The translations under genes and the position numbers were made by a program. Below are positions 1-8,543 of a stretch of DNA of 64,000 nt, piece after piece (within the stretch, counting starts at the first letter, position 1; each line of letters begins with the position of its first letter). This DNA comes from Gammaproteobacteria bacterium. Lineage in GTDB: Bacteria > Pseudomonadota > Gammaproteobacteria > Pseudomonadales > Halieaceae. The DNA lies in assembly GCA_030427485.1 (NCBI GenBank), contig JAUICG010000016.1:56044-120043 (forward strand), written 5' to 3'. Below the pieces are notes generated by a model. The model was given only the letters and a program-made list of their open reading frames with translations, had not been told where the DNA came from and ran no database searches.

Positions 1-1
1 T

Positions 2-1033
2 ACGATTCTGTTCGGCTCTGATATGGTCAGTGTGCTGTTCAGTTTCACCCGTTCCTATTTCCTGGTGGATGCCACCATCCCTGCGCAGTGTGTATTATTT
101 CTGCAACAGCTTATGCCGGCGAAGCCCATTTCGGAAATCTACAGCGCCATGGGCCACAATAAACACGGTAAAACCTATTACCATCGCTGTGCGTTTCGCC
201 ACATGACAAGCACCACCGATCAGTTCAATATCGCGCCGGGAATCAAGGGTATGGTCATGACGGTGTTCACGTTACCGTCGTACGACTTTGTGTTCAAGGT
301 GATCAAGGACAGGTTTACGCCACCAAAGGACATGACGCGCGAACAAGTGAAAGCCAAATACACCCTGGTAAAGCGCTCGGACCGCGCTGGCCGTATGGCC
401 GATACCCAGGAGTTCAACAACCTGGCATTTGCCAGGGCGCGGTTCTCTGACGAACTCATGGAAGAACTGCGCAAAGTAGCCCCCTCTGTCATTGAGGAGC
501 ACGGTAAAACCCTGATAATCAAGCATGTCTATGTCGAGCGCCGGATGACGCCGCTCAATCTCTATCTGCGAAATGCCACGGATGAGCAGGTGGAGGCCGT
601 GATGGACGAGTATGGCAATGCCATCAAGCAGTTGGCCGCCGCCAATATTTTCCCCGGCGATATGTTACTGAAGAATTTTGGCGTGACCCGACACGGACGC
701 GTGGTGTTTTATGATTACGACGAGATTGTGCCGCTGACAGACTGTCATTTTCGCACGATACCCACGCCGCGTTCCGAGGAGGAAGAGATGTCCAGCAAAC
801 CCTGGTATACGGTCGCTCCCAACGACATATTCCCGGAAGAGTTCGCACTTTTCTTTTCCGGCAACCAGCGGGCGAGGCAGGTCTTTGATACATTGCACAG
901 TGATATTTACGAGGCTTCTTTCTGGCAGGGACTGCAGGAGAAGATTCACGCAGGCCACGTGGAGGATTTTTTTCCCTATCGTCGCGAACTGCGTTTTGAC
1001 CGACAACTCATCCCTGCATCAAGGAGTGCCTGA
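2..1033 (+). CDS. aceK: Isocitrate dehydrogenase kinase/phosphatase, C-terminal part
   Basis: The reading frame is open from the left edge, so only about the last 343 residues of a protein of usually 570-600 residues are present. AceK phosphorylates and dephosphorylates isocitrate dehydrogenase and so controls flow into the glyoxylate bypass. The kinase catalytic stretch is clear: GDMLLKNFGVTRHG is followed by FYDYDEI, carrying the expected Asp, Asn and metal-binding Asp. The first ATG in view (23) is internal, not the true start. The stop overlaps the next ATG (TGATG), so the downstream phosphatase gene is probably translationally coupled. No aceA or aceB is visible in the window. The family call is secure; the N-terminal regulatory domain cannot be judged. 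Confidence 0.95.
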   Translation, partial: TILFGSDMVSVLFSFTRSYFLVDATIPAQCVLFLQQLMPAKPISEIYSAMGHNKHGKTYYHRCAFRHMTSTTDQFNIAPGIKGMVMTVFTLPSYDFVFKVIKDRFTPPKDMTREQVKAKYTLVKRSDRAGRMADTQEFNNLAFARARFSDELMEELRKVAPSVIEEHGKTLIIKHVYVERRMTPLNLYLRNATDEQVEAVMDEYGNAIKQLAAANIFPGDMLLKNFGVTRHGRVVFYDYDEIVPLTDCHFRTIPTPRSEEEEMSSKPWYTVAPNDIFPEEFALFFSGNQRARQVFDTLHSDIYEASFWQGLQEKIHAGHVEDFFPYRRELRFDRQLIPASRSA

Positions 1034-1740
1034 TGGCTGCGATATACCTGGTACGCCATGGTCAGGCTTCTTTTGGTGCTGAAAACTACGATAAGCTTTC
1101 CGAGCTGGGCTGTCGCCAGGCCACCGTGGCAGGCGAGTATTTTCGTGACAATACTATTCACTTCGACGCTGTCTACAGCGGTGACCTGTCGCGCCAACGC
1201 GAGACCGCCCGATTGGCTATCGCCCGCCAGCCCTCCGCGGTCCCGCACCACATCGACCCCCGGTTCAACGAGATTCAGAACGACGAGCAATTGCGATACC
1301 TCATGCCGGAGGTAATAAAGCGTAATCCGGCGGTGAAGGCCCTGGTCGATAAAGGACTCAGCGCCAGCAAGGACTACCAGAAAGTCATCGATGCCGTATT
1401 TAACTACTGGGTATCTCCGGAGTGCGATGATTCTCGTATCCAGAGCTGGGCTGAATTTTCCGGCAGTGCACGCCAGGCGGTGGCGGATGTCATGCGAGAG
1501 CAGGGTAGCGGCAAGACTATTGGCATCTTCACGTCGGGGGGAACACTGGCGACGATTGTTGCTCAGGTGCTGGGCCTGGGTGGTGAGCAGACCTATCAGT
1601 TGTATGAGCCCGTGTTCAATTGCTCGGTGACCCAGTTGTTTTACAGTGGTGCGAAAATTTCTTTGTCCAGGTTCAATGACTGCTCCTATTTACAAGTCCT
1701 CGGCGAACAACGCGGAGAGAACTTGTTGACGTATCGCTAA
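1033..1740 (+). CDS. Histidine phosphatase family protein (phosphoglycerate mutase-like)
   Basis: The 235-residue product begins with the RHG catalytic signature (YLVRHGQAS, about residues 6-14), whose histidine is phosphorylated during catalysis in this superfamily. Members act as phosphatases or mutases on small phosphorylated metabolites or phosphoproteins; the substrate cannot be read from sequence. The ATG overlaps the aceK stop, and the gene's own stop overlaps the ATG of a second, shorter histidine phosphatase, so the three form a coupled run. No signal peptide is seen, so the protein is probably cytoplasmic. It could be annotated as a cobC-like or GpmB-like protein, but I see no support for a specific reaction. 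Confidence 0.85.
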   Translation: MAAIYLVRHGQASFGAENYDKLSELGCRQATVAGEYFRDNTIHFDAVYSGDLSRQRETARLAIARQPSAVPHHIDPRFNEIQNDEQLRYLMPEVIKRNPAVKALVDKGLSASKDYQKVIDAVFNYWVSPECDDSRIQSWAEFSGSARQAVADVMREQGSGKTIGIFTSGGTLATIVAQVLGLGGEQTYQLYEPVFNCSVTQLFYSGAKISLSRFNDCSYLQVLGEQRGENLLTYR

Positions 1741-2306
1741 TGGATGCGAGACGGCCCCTGGACATATATTTGGTCAGGCACGGTGAAGCAGCGGCCAGTT
1801 GGGGTGAGGCACCCGACCCTGGCCTCAGCGACCTTGGGCGCCAGCAGGCTGGAGCGGTCGCTGATCAACTCCTGCACCGGGTGGGAGCGGATGTGCTGTT
1901 GATCAGCAGTCCCCTGCAGCGCGCAATTGAGACTGCTGTTCCGCTATCCAGGGCGTTGCAGCAGCGAGTGCGGGAAGAAGCGGCATTTCGTGAAATCCCC
2001 TCGCCAGTACCTCTTGCGCAGCGGCAGGTGTGGTTGCGCCAGTTTATGCAACAGCAGTGGCATGAGCAGCCACCGGATCTCGAAGCCTGGCGTAACCTCG
2101 CATTGCAGCGGCTGCTGCAGCTCGGCCGGAGCGCCGTTGTTTTTACTCATTTTCTGGTGATAAACGCAGTGGTTGGCCGGGTGCTCGATCGTCCGCAGAC
2201 GCTGTGTTTCTGGCCTGCCAATGGATCCATCACCCACCTGCGCCATGGTGGCAGCGGTCTGGAACTGGTCGCTCTCGGCCGGGAACTACAATCGCAGGTC
2301 AATTAG
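1740..2306 (+). CDS. Histidine phosphatase family protein, SixA-like
   Basis: The 188-residue protein starts with IYLVRHGEAA (catalytic His about residue 14) followed by the GLSDLGRQQA stretch typical of the branch. The second conserved histidine is probably in VVFTHFLVINA, about residue 137. Its small size resembles SixA, which dephosphorylates phosphohistidine on Hpt domains, but length alone does not prove that function. The start overlaps the previous stop (TAATG). Its last four bases overlap the convergent tesB. Together with the preceding gene it gives aceK two adjacent phosphatase-fold neighbours. Confidence 0.8.
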   Translation: MDARRPLDIYLVRHGEAAASWGEAPDPGLSDLGRQQAGAVADQLLHRVGADVLLISSPLQRAIETAVPLSRALQQRVREEAAFREIPSPVPLAQRQVWLRQFMQQQWHEQPPDLEAWRNLALQRLLQLGRSAVVFTHFLVINAVVGRVLDRPQTLCFWPANGSITHLRHGGSGLELVALGRELQSQVN

Positions 2307-3157
2307 TCTTTGTGCAGGCGCAGCAGCGATTCCTGCGCGGTGGATGCCACCAGGACGCCGTCGCGGGTATAGAAGCTGCCCCGGCTGAAACCGCGCCCGC
2401 CGTGGGTGAGGGGGCTGTCCAGGCAGTACAGCAGGTGCTCATCCGCCCGGAATGGTCGGTGAAACCACAGGGCGTGGTCCAGGCTCGCCGACTGCAGCGC
2501 CTTGTCCATTCCGGTATGGGGGTGAGGTAGAAGCGCTGAACCCAGCAGGCCAAAATCTGACATGAAAGCCAGGACCGTCTGGTGCCTGCGCAGGTCTTCC
2601 CCCAGATCGCCCTGCGCCCGGAACCATATTTGCTGCTGTGGCTCCTGCGGCTGGGGATCGAGATAATTCCGCGGCTGCACCGCCTTGCGCTCGATAGGAT
2701 TTGAAATTGGTGGATCGACCTTGCCCGGGTTTTCATTCGCCAGGCGAGTCCATCGATCAAAATCGGACTCCAGTGCTTCAGGAGGTGGCACCTGCGGCAT
2801 CTCCATCTGGTGGGCCAGGCCAGGCTCATCAATATGGTAGGAAATCGATGAGCTGAAGATGGCGACTCCATCCTGCTTGGCGATGACGTTTCTGGTGGTA
2901 AAGCTCTTGCCGTCGCGTATGGGATCCACTTCGTAAACGATCTGCTTGCGGGGATTGCCCGGGCGCAGGAAGTAGGCGTGCATGGAGTGAGTGATACGCG
3001 TGTCATCCACTGTCCGCGTGGCAGCATTCAAGGCCTGTGCGAGCACCTGGCCGCCGAAGACTCGCGAGGGGCGTTTGGGGCTCAAGCCGCTGAACAGGTA
3101 CTTGTCGATCTGCTTGACCTCCAATAGTTTGACGAGATTATCGGTATCACTGGTCAC
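2303..3157 (-). CDS. tesB: Acyl-CoA thioesterase II
   Basis: The 284-residue double hot-dog protein hydrolyses acyl-CoA to free fatty acid and CoA. Family landmarks are FGGQVLAQAL near residue 35, HSMHAYFLRPG near 58-68, and in the second half SDFGLL, SLDHALWFHRPF and a C-terminal QESLLRL, which carry the catalytic Asp, Thr/Ser and Gln positions known from TesB. Length matches the family. It lies 15 bp downstream of the double-TetR regulator on the same strand, so the two probably share a transcript. The stop overlaps the convergent phosphatase gene by four bases. Confidence 0.93.
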   Translation of the reverse strand: MTSDTDNLVKLLEVKQIDKYLFSGLSPKRPSRVFGGQVLAQALNAATRTVDDTRITHSMHAYFLRPGNPRKQIVYEVDPIRDGKSFTTRNVIAKQDGVAIFSSSISYHIDEPGLAHQMEMPQVPPPEALESDFDRWTRLANENPGKVDPPISNPIERKAVQPRNYLDPQPQEPQQQIWFRAQGDLGEDLRRHQTVLAFMSDFGLLGSALLPHPHTGMDKALQSASLDHALWFHRPFRADEHLLYCLDSPLTHGGRGFSRGSFYTRDGVLVASTAQESLLRLHKD

Positions 3158-3172
3158 GAGAGCGCTCCTGAT

Positions 3173-4480
3173 CTAGGTGTTCCGGCCAGTTGCGCGGGGC
3201 AACAGGCCATTGAACAGTACTTCGAAATAATCGGTGGCGGCATTGTCGATGTTATCCATTTTTCGCCATTGCCGTAGGTTCATGGCGGCGTTGACTGCGC
3301 CCGCCACGAGTTGCTGGGCGACATAAGTGTTTATCGGCCGCACGCTGCCATCGAGGATACCGGCAGTCAAAAAATTGCCAAACTGCTCATTGGCCTTGTC
3401 TGTGCGCTTGAGTATTTCGCGCCGGCGCTTCATGGGCAGCGCAGTGATGGTGTTGTAGCGTATCAGTGGGCCGACTTCGGAGTTCTGTACATAAAAAGTG
3501 CGGCGACAAGTCATGGCCGCTCTTTCCAAGCCGCTGCCAATGGACTTCGCCGCCTGTGCGTGAATGTTCTCTGTTATGTCCAGGGAATGCTCATAGCATC
3601 TGAAGAGTAAATCTTCCTTGTTTTTAATGTGGTAGTAGAAGGCGCCCTTGGATACATTCAGGTGGTCGGCGATTTCATCCAGCGAGGTCCCGTTGAATCC
3701 CTGCCGATTGAAGAACAGGGTGCCGGTCTTCAGGAAGGCAATCTGCTTAAGGCGATTCTGTTCCTCCCGGTCAAAACCCCGCAGCAGTGCAACCTGCTCA
3801 CTCTCATGGCTGATAACCGTGGGAGTAAATACGCCTTCGCCGGCAAATAGCCCGTGCGCGATGATATCCCACGCCTCTTTTGCTAAGCTATTCACCTGGC
3901 TTAGCTCGACACTGTGCAACCAGGAAAATGTCCAGTCTACCGAGCCAAGAATTGCGCGTGTGGTGGCACTTGGCTCGCACGCTCTGAACGAGCCGTCCGC
4001 AACGCCCTGGCGAATGTACTCTCGCAGCCGTTTGAAAATGGCGATGTAGCCCGCCTCCACCTCCGCTCGGTGTTCCCCCTTCAGCGCTGCGATTTCAAGC
4101 AGCGCGGCAATGTGCGGTCCCCTGCGTTCCTGAGCGGCGAGCCAGTTTTCGAAGTGCTGCAGGAAAAAGGTCGATGCGCGAGTCACGGCATCGGAATGCA
4201 TTGCTTCAATTTCATCCAGTTTTTGATGATGGTGCTCCAGCGCAACCTTATAGCACTGGTAAATCAGGTCTTCCTTTGTTTTGACATAGTAGTAGAGGCT
4301 GGTTTTCGTCAAGCCGAGGCTTTCAGCGATGTCTTTTAAGGTGGTTGCCCGGGAGCCTTTGTAATTGAACAGTTTGGCCGCCTGCGACAGAATCGCGGCA
4401 CGCTTGGCATCGTGCTGGATCGTGCGATTGAAAGGCGATGTGTCCCGTCCTGTGTTGGTCGTATTGTTGGTTGACATCAA
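3173..4480 (-). CDS. Tandem TetR-family transcriptional regulator (two TetR units fused)
   Basis: The 435-residue protein holds two complete TetR-type units in one chain, about twice the usual length. The first helix-turn-helix lies near residues 25-70 (AKLFNYKGSRATTLKDIAES, then TKTSLYYYVKTKEDL). The second lies near 237-285 (LFFNRQGFNGTSLDEIADHL, then SKGAFYYHIKNKEDL). Each is followed by its own helical ligand/dimerisation region. A single chain might act like a covalent dimer. It is directly upstream of tesB on the same strand, hinting at fatty-acyl or lipid-related control, though no ligand can be inferred. The frame is uninterrupted, so this is a real fusion rather than two adjacent genes. 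Confidence 0.9.
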   Translation of the reverse strand: MMSTNNTTNTGRDTSPFNRTIQHDAKRAAILSQAAKLFNYKGSRATTLKDIAESLGLTKTSLYYYVKTKEDLIYQCYKVALEHHHQKLDEIEAMHSDAVTRASTFFLQHFENWLAAQERRGPHIAALLEIAALKGEHRAEVEAGYIAIFKRLREYIRQGVADGSFRACEPSATTRAILGSVDWTFSWLHSVELSQVNSLAKEAWDIIAHGLFAGEGVFTPTVISHESEQVALLRGFDREEQNRLKQIAFLKTGTLFFNRQGFNGTSLDEIADHLNVSKGAFYYHIKNKEDLLFRCYEHSLDITENIHAQAAKSIGSGLERAAMTCRRTFYVQNSEVGPLIRYNTITALPMKRRREILKRTDKANEQFGNFLTAGILDGSVRPINTYVAQQLVAGAVNAAMNLRQWRKMDNIDNAATDYFEVLFNGLLPRATGRNT

Positions 4481-4581
4481 GAGAGGCTCCTGTCGGTGGA
4501 GCGGCAGACCTACTGCTGATTCTAGATTTCCAACTTTAAGTATTTCTTTTGTCGCTGTCTACAGCGAGCGGCCAAAAAAGC

Positions 4582-5937
4582 TTAATCGGATGATTCAAAC
4601 TGTATGTTGAGCCACTTTCGGGAACGAAAGCGGTGAATCAGGATCAAGGCCTTTATGATGTAATCGATAAGCATGACCGAGAATATCCAGTAGACGGAGA
4701 GTCCCAGCCAAACAAAACTCAGGGCTGGAACCAGCCGGCCGATAATGATTCCACAGAATGTCGCGATCAGCGGAAACCGTGTGTCTCCAGCGCCGCGTAA
4801 CGCTCCGCCGAGGGTAAATTCAAACGCCATAAACGGCTGGGCCACCGCGATGATGTACATGAAAATCACCGAGAGGTGAATGGCCTCGGGATCATCTATC
4901 ATGAAGCGTGCGAGATCCTCGGCGAACCAGACCAGACCGATAGACAGGGTAATCATCGCGGCGAGCGCCATACGCAGGGAGCGGGAGGTTGCCTGCATCG
5001 CCAGTTCGACCTGGCTTGCACCAAGCTGTTGGCCAACGAGCGTGGCCGTCGCAATGCCAAACCCGAATCCGATAACGATGGGAAATGCGACGAGGGTAAT
5101 TCCGATTCCGTAGGCGGCGTAGGCTACGGTTCCAAAATGCGCCACGATGGTAAAAAAGGCCAGAAAGGCGAGCTGTACGATGCCTTGCTCCAGTACCGCG
5201 GGCCCGCCAATAGAAACTATCTGCCGGCACAGCCCCCAGTCTACGGTTAGCAATTTTGCGGCCTTGAGATTGAAGTGGCCGCGCCACCAGACGACTACGA
5301 ATAAAACGGTGATCAGAGCCGCACCGACGCTGCCGCCCAGTGCGACCCCGGTGACTCCGAACTGGGGTATGGGCCCTGCACCGAAGGCCAGAAGATAAGA
5401 GAATAACACGTTAAGAATAGAGCTGAAGAGCAGGTACCACAGCGGCGTGATTACATCGCCGGTGGCCCTGAGCGCAGTGCCCAGCATCATATTGACTGCC
5501 GCGAAGACATTGAACAGGGCCATCCAGAAGATATAGCTCGAGGCGAGAGTCGTTGTCTCATCGTCAAGTCCGAAAATGCTGGCGATTGCCGTTGGTGCGA
5601 GAAGAATGGGAATGCTTACAAGGACGGCCAATGCCATCGACATCGTCAAGGACGCCCAGGAAACCAATTCAGCCCTCCTGACATCCTTTGCACCCCAACT
5701 GCGAGCAATCAGCGCTGTCGCTGCAACCGATATTCCCATCAGTAGCGCCTGTACCAGGAAGAAGATACGCTGTCCTGTGGTGACTGCCGCGACAGAGCTT
5801 GTGCCCAACTGTGCGACAATCTTGATCTGCATAAAGCCTACGGTGGTGAAAAGGAGGTTGGAGATGATCGTGGGCCACGCCAGTCGCCATACATAGCGAC
5901 TGGTAGAGGCGGGTTTTTCGGGGGCGGCAGGGGACAA
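4582..5937 (-). CDS. MATE family efflux transporter
   Basis: The 451-residue integral membrane protein has about twelve hydrophobic segments in two similar halves, the MATE architecture. The start of the first bundle reads RLAWPTIISNLLFTTVGFMQ, and ALIARSWGAKD follows as the conserved loop after helix 2. The second half repeats the layout (GGPAVLEQGIVQLAF, then TATLVGQQLGAS). MATE proteins export cationic drugs, toxins or metabolites in exchange for Na+ or H+; the substrate and ion are not evident. The gene is single, about 100 bp upstream of the TetR gene on the same strand, so co-regulation is possible but unproven. Confidence 0.92.
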   Translation of the reverse strand: MSPAAPEKPASTSRYVWRLAWPTIISNLLFTTVGFMQIKIVAQLGTSSVAAVTTGQRIFFLVQALLMGISVAATALIARSWGAKDVRRAELVSWASLTMSMALAVLVSIPILLAPTAIASIFGLDDETTTLASSYIFWMALFNVFAAVNMMLGTALRATGDVITPLWYLLFSSILNVLFSYLLAFGAGPIPQFGVTGVALGGSVGAALITVLFVVVWWRGHFNLKAAKLLTVDWGLCRQIVSIGGPAVLEQGIVQLAFLAFFTIVAHFGTVAYAAYGIGITLVAFPIVIGFGFGIATATLVGQQLGASQVELAMQATSRSLRMALAAMITLSIGLVWFAEDLARFMIDDPEAIHLSVIFMYIIAVAQPFMAFEFTLGGALRGAGDTRFPLIATFCGIIIGRLVPALSFVWLGLSVYWIFSVMLIDYIIKALILIHRFRSRKWLNIQFESSD

Positions 5938-5996
5938 GTGAATTTCTCGCGAGAATGGCTGCGTATCTTAGCACTCCACGTCGGGAAGCGGTGGGC

Positions 5997-6569
5997 TTAG
6001 CTCAGTCGGGCGCAGTCATTGTAGCGAAAGCATTCAGTGGTATGATCATTTACCATACCGGTAGCCTGCATGTGGGCGTACATGATGGTGGATCCAACAA
6101 AGGTGAAGCCGCGTTTCTTCATGTCCTTGCTAAGGGCATCTGAAACTGGGCTGGTAGCCGGTACTTCGGCTTGCGATTTCCACCGGTTCTGGATTGGTTC
6201 GTTATCAACGAATCCCCAGATGTAGTCCGCAAAACTGCCGTAGTCCTTCTGTACGTCCAGGAAGGCACGGGCATTTTTACGAGCACCGTAGACCTTCAGT
6301 CGATTTCTAATGATTCCCGGGTCCTTAAGTAGCGTATCCAGTTTCTTGTCGCTGTAGCGCGCGACTTTCTGTGCATCGAAACTGTCGAATAGTGCCCGGT
6401 AGGCTTCGCGCTTCCGCAGAATTGTAATCCAGGACAATCCCGCTTGAGCACCTTCAAGTATCAGAAATTCAAACAGGGTTTGGTCGTCACGTACCGGGAC
6501 CCCCCACTCATGGTCATGGTAGTCAACATAGAGGGGGTCTTCCCCGCACCACGCACAACGGTTCTTCAT
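5997..6569 (-). CDS. tag: DNA-3-methyladenine glycosylase I
   Basis: The 190-residue product excises 3-methyladenine from alkylated DNA in base-excision repair. The N-terminus RCAWCGEDPLYVDYHDHEWG carries the cysteines and His of the zinc-binding snap typical of Tag, and the AGLSWITILRKREAYR stretch matches the helix-hairpin-helix entry. The rest of the zinc site is near the C-terminus around TIMYAHMQATGMVNDH. Length is normal. The gene stands alone between the MATE gene and the divergent crotonase gene. Confidence 0.95.
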   Translation of the reverse strand: MKNRCAWCGEDPLYVDYHDHEWGVPVRDDQTLFEFLILEGAQAGLSWITILRKREAYRALFDSFDAQKVARYSDKKLDTLLKDPGIIRNRLKVYGARKNARAFLDVQKDYGSFADYIWGFVDNEPIQNRWKSQAEVPATSPVSDALSKDMKKRGFTFVGSTIMYAHMQATGMVNDHTTECFRYNDCARLS

Positions 6570-6734
6570 TCAGTGGGTCTCCTGATTACTTGAATATGCT
6601 GCCCGCTATCGGCGCGTGTGTCCAGTAGTCACGCATGCATGCAGGATGGGAGAGGCAGGTGGAAGGAGGTGTCGTGCTGGCGCCCGAATGTTGGCTATGC
6701 GACACTGCTGCTAGAGCCTGGAGACGAAGATCCG

Positions 6735-7493
6735 ATGACAGAATCTATCCTGTACAGCCGCGAGGACCATGTTGGCTGCCTTGTACTGAACAACCCGCAG
6801 CGACATAACTCACTCGGACGGGAGCAGTTGGAGGGTCTTCATGATCAGTTAGCCCGGATTGCTGCTGATCCGCAGATACGCGTGCTTATCGTCACGGGAG
6901 CGGGTAAAAAGACATTTTGTGCAGGCGCGGCGTTACACGAGTTGAGCAACGGCCAGATTGGTGATGATGCATTTCAGAAAATGACGGCTCAACTTGCTGC
7001 ACTATCGATTCCTACCATCTGTGCGATGAATGGCGATGTCTTTGGTGGAGGTGTCGAACTCGCGGTCAGTTGCGATTTTCGGGTAGGTATAGAAGGGTCT
7101 CGGATGCACGTACCGGCCGCAGCCATCGGGCTATGCTATCCAATGTCAGGCATTAGCCGGTTCGTCGAATGCCTGGGCGTGAACCTCACAAAGCGGATTC
7201 TGGTAGCCTCTGAGGAATTCCATGCAGAAAAACTACTGGAAATCGGTTTTCTGGACCACCTTGTTCCGGGCGTAGAATTGGATAGGTTTGTGCGCGACTA
7301 CGCATGGCGTATAGCCGGCCTCGCGCCATTGGCAGTGCAGTCGATGAAGCGTATTTTACGACAAGCCGCCCAAGGGGCAGTGGATCCAGATCTGGCCGCT
7401 GAACTCACAACGCGATGCCTCGAATCAGATGATCTGGTTGAAGGTTTCACTGCTAAACGCGAGAAGCGCCGACCCCTGTTTGAGGGTCGATGA
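6735..7493 (+). CDS. Enoyl-CoA hydratase/isomerase (crotonase) family protein
   Basis: I place the start at the ATG at 6735, preceded by GGAGA about 11 bases upstream, giving 252 residues; the open frame runs back to 6618 but that stretch lacks family similarity. Crotonase landmarks are present: TGAGKKTFCAGAAL (first oxyanion-hole peptide) and NGDVFGGGVELAVSCDFRVG (second). The usual catalytic Glu region appears as HVPAAAIGLCYPMSG, where the typical PE is replaced by PA, and the AGAD motif reads AGAA. It may therefore not be a classical hydratase. Family members hydrate, isomerise, decarboxylate or hydrolyse acyl-CoA thioesters. Substrate is unknown. Confidence 0.82.
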   Translation: MTESILYSREDHVGCLVLNNPQRHNSLGREQLEGLHDQLARIAADPQIRVLIVTGAGKKTFCAGAALHELSNGQIGDDAFQKMTAQLAALSIPTICAMNGDVFGGGVELAVSCDFRVGIEGSRMHVPAAAIGLCYPMSGISRFVECLGVNLTKRILVASEEFHAEKLLEIGFLDHLVPGVELDRFVRDYAWRIAGLAPLAVQSMKRILRQAAQGAVDPDLAAELTTRCLESDDLVEGFTAKREKRRPLFEGR

Positions 7494-7498
7494 GGCAG

Positions 7499-8401
7499 TT
7501 ATCTCGCCGGGGCCAGAGGCCCGTGGCATATGAGCTGTCGGTCAATCGCCATCCAGGGCAGACCAAGTTTCTCCAGCCACTTCAGGCCGGTAACTTCAGT
7601 TTTCAATCGTGCAATGCTGGCAGCGCTGCAGGCCGTGAGGCAGTTTTCAGCGACAACGGTAACGCTGAGAAGTCCGGGTATGGGCTGGCCATCCACGGGA
7701 CTGAGGGCGCGGCCAAAACGCTCTCCTAGCTGAGTTAGCGCCTGCTCGAAATCTCCGCGCACCGCGAATCCCTGGTGATTCACCTTGAGTCGAACAATTG
7801 CGGCTCTGGATCCTTGTGGAACGCGCACACCTGTCAGCCAATTCGCACCGCTGGGCTGTTTGCCAATGGTTGCCGCATCCTGCCCCATCTCGATATAGGC
7901 ATGGGAGACCCCGCTCTTTATCAGTAATTTTCGCAGGGAATCCAGTGCATAGGGGCGCACGCAACTGTTCAGGTCAATGAGCATCCCCTTCCTGGCCAGA
8001 CGAGCACCCTTTTCATCCAGTACCACATTGCGCCAACCTACCAGTGTGAGGATCTGATGGAGTTGCTCAGGTGTGGCAGTCAGGGAACCGGAACCATCGT
8101 AGCAATCCTGCAGGACCCGGGTGGTGGGATCGAAGAGGTGTTTGCTCTCCTCCCATAGAACACTGATATATGCAAAAAGGCTGCGTGACTCGGCATCCAG
8201 CGGTACGGTGCCGCCGGTTCCCGCATCCCGGTTAAGCCGACTGGTTATGCTTTCAAAGTCGTAAGAGCTGAACTTATGTTCCAGTCTCTGCAGTTCTCTC
8301 TGGCAGAGGGCAAGTAGTTCTTCGCCTCGGGCATCGCTGTTATCGACGACGAGATGACAAGGCCTTCCAAAAGCATGTAGTCTTATTTCACTGATATTCA
8401 T
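7499..8401 (-). CDS. Divergent ApbE-like FAD:protein FMN transferase
   Basis: The start at 8401 (protein MNISEIRLHAFGRPC) gives 300 residues; an upstream ATG at 8488 would add 29 residues without family similarity. The fold signature of ApbE is recognisable: SSYDFESITSRLNRDAG near residues 50-65, FDPTTRVL near 98, and MLIDLNSCVRPYALD near 155. ApbE attaches FMN to Thr residues of target proteins using FAD. However the usual DLGGIAKGYA reads DLNSCVRPYA, the GGD-type motif reads EMGQDAAT and the ATSGD motif reads AVRGD. Catalytic and Mg-binding residues may be altered. No obvious flavinylated partner lies nearby. Fold call fair, activity doubtful. Confidence 0.72.
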   Translation of the reverse strand: MNISEIRLHAFGRPCHLVVDNSDARGEELLALCQRELQRLEHKFSSYDFESITSRLNRDAGTGGTVPLDAESRSLFAYISVLWEESKHLFDPTTRVLQDCYDGSGSLTATPEQLHQILTLVGWRNVVLDEKGARLARKGMLIDLNSCVRPYALDSLRKLLIKSGVSHAYIEMGQDAATIGKQPSGANWLTGVRVPQGSRAAIVRLKVNHQGFAVRGDFEQALTQLGERFGRALSPVDGQPIPGLLSVTVVAENCLTACSAASIARLKTEVTGLKWLEKLGLPWMAIDRQLICHGPLAPAR

Positions 8402-8543
8402 GCTGTTCCGCCAGTTTCTACCATGCCCGCCATTAATGGAATGACAGTCGCAGCGCCTCTCATTCGCGCTGGCGCCCAATCGATACAATGTACCACTGCG
8501 AAAGCCGCGGTGACTAGATGGGACTGCAACTCACAGTGAAGGT

